NCBI RefSeq assembly: GCF_014843825.1
Contig: NZ_JHQR01000068.1
Span: forward strand, 1 to 53,999
Reading direction: 5' to 3'
DNA: 53,999 nt
Source of the DNA: Mesorhizobium silamurunense
Lineage (GTDB): Bacteria > Pseudomonadota > Alphaproteobacteria > Rhizobiales > Rhizobiaceae
The position numbers and the translations under genes are program-made. Under the pieces are notes generated by a model that searched no databases, was not told the origin of the DNA, and worked only from the letters and a program-made list of their open reading frames with translations. How positions within the stretch are numbered: the stretch's first letter is position 1; every line of letters starts with the position of its first letter. Below, one piece after another: positions 53,797-53,999 of this stretch.

Positions 53797-53860
53797 GAAA
53801 AGAAATGGGCGGCCGTAGCCGCCAGCAATAGTTGAAAAGAAATGGGCGGCCGTAGCCGCC
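53797..53860 (-). repeat. Duplicated terminator hairpins
   Basis: A 27-base block beginning GAAAAGAAATGGGCGG is repeated exactly at 53797-53823 and 53834-53860. On the minus strand each is GGCGGCTACGGCCGCC-CATTTCTTTTC, a hairpin plus T-rich tail. Both lie downstream of the partial gene ending at 53888 and look like tandem terminators. Confidence 0.75.
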
Positions 53861-53887
53861 CATGCGCAGGTCCGAAAGGTATCTGAC

Positions 53888-53999
53888 CTATTTCTTCATC
53901 GCGCCCATGACCGCGCCGATGATGGCGGTTAGGATTGCGCCGCCGCCGGCGCCGCCGACGATGTTCTGTACGTTCAACGCGCTGCTCAATCCGCCCGCC
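53888..53999 (-). CDS. C-terminal end of a small Gly/Ala-rich membrane protein (runs off the window)
   Basis: Only the last 36 residues are visible: G-G-L-S-S-A-L-N-V-Q-N-I-V-G-G-A-G-G-G-A and then I-L-T-A-I-I-G-A-V-M-G-A-M-K-K before a TAG at 53888-53890. The Gly-rich hydrophobic segment ending in Lys-Lys suggests a short membrane protein of the GlsB/YeaQ/YmgE style, but the family cannot be fixed without the N terminus. Confidence 0.55.
   Translation of the reverse strand, partial: AGGLSSALNVQNIVGGAGGGAILTAIIGAVMGAMKK

Overview
The window reads as a chromosomal segment of an alphaproteobacterium of the order Rhizobiales, most like Mesorhizobium or a close relative. The evidence is the high GC content, near-complete gene packing, a LysR regulator of the LsrB/VtlR type next to trxB and an Lrp gene, a BA14K-family protein, several rhizobial hypothetical families (DUF3775, DUF3137, DUF1127-like), CTTG-N17-CTATAT type promoters and families of short palindromic intergenic repeats. 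No rRNA, tRNA, CRISPR array, integrase, transposase or prophage is visible. It looks like core or near-core chromosome rather than an island.

Layout. 0-11 kb: DNA repair methyltransferase, cold-shock gene, glutathione transferase, two overlapping EAL phosphodiesterase-like genes, an aspartate aminotransferase (aatA-like), a cupin, a frameshifted GGDEF-EAL gene and an EF-G-like GTPase. 10.7-11.4 kb: a gene-free stretch that holds a probable small RNA with an anti-Shine-Dalgarno loop. 11.4-14.8 kb: a membrane methyltransferase, lsrB, trxB and an Lrp/AsnC regulator. 14.7-21.3 kb: the complete ADP-heptose and inner-core LPS set, as one minus-strand operon (hldE-gmhA-gmhB) and one plus-strand operon (hldD-waaF-waaC) separated by a LysE exporter. 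21.3-27.4 kb: greA with a leader terminator, TPR and DUF3775 proteins, two tandem extensin-like proteins, an LssY_C protein and a CNNM/HlyC-type CBS protein. 27.4-30.1 kb: two consecutive divergent redox-enzyme/HxlR-regulator modules. 30.2-34.9 kb: a small cysteine-containing secreted protein, a YciA-like thioesterase and a translationally coupled three-gene catabolic operon (GMC oxidoreductase, enolase-superfamily dehydratase, beta-hydroxyacid dehydrogenase). 35-41 kb: lipid kinase, a gene-free but strongly structured 400-bp stretch, hypothetical proteins, a DUF2314 remnant, DUF3137 and CapA. 41-47 kb: an unusually long uvrB that carries rhizobial palindromic repeats in frame, then an ABC-F ATPase behind a possible leader peptide. 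47-54 kb: a broken glutathione transferase, VOC and DUF1428 proteins, a TPR-sulfotransferase that may start at ATT, a lipoprotein with two Kazal-like domains, two tandem cold-shock genes, a BA14K protein and a glyoxalase-II-like hydrolase.

Most notable: (1) in-frame repeat insertions at both ends of uvrB encoding the same ISPxxGEMS peptide; (2) a candidate structured RNA at about 36.2-36.6 kb; (3) a candidate anti-SD small RNA at 11.05-11.16 kb; (4) a terminator in the greA leader recalling the enterobacterial GraL arrangement; (5) a short ORF with a strong Shine-Dalgarno sequence before the ABC-F gene; (6) a 160-230 bp dispersed palindromic element in two copies, each touching the stop codon of a neighbouring gene. 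All family calls come from reading motifs by eye; no database search was run.
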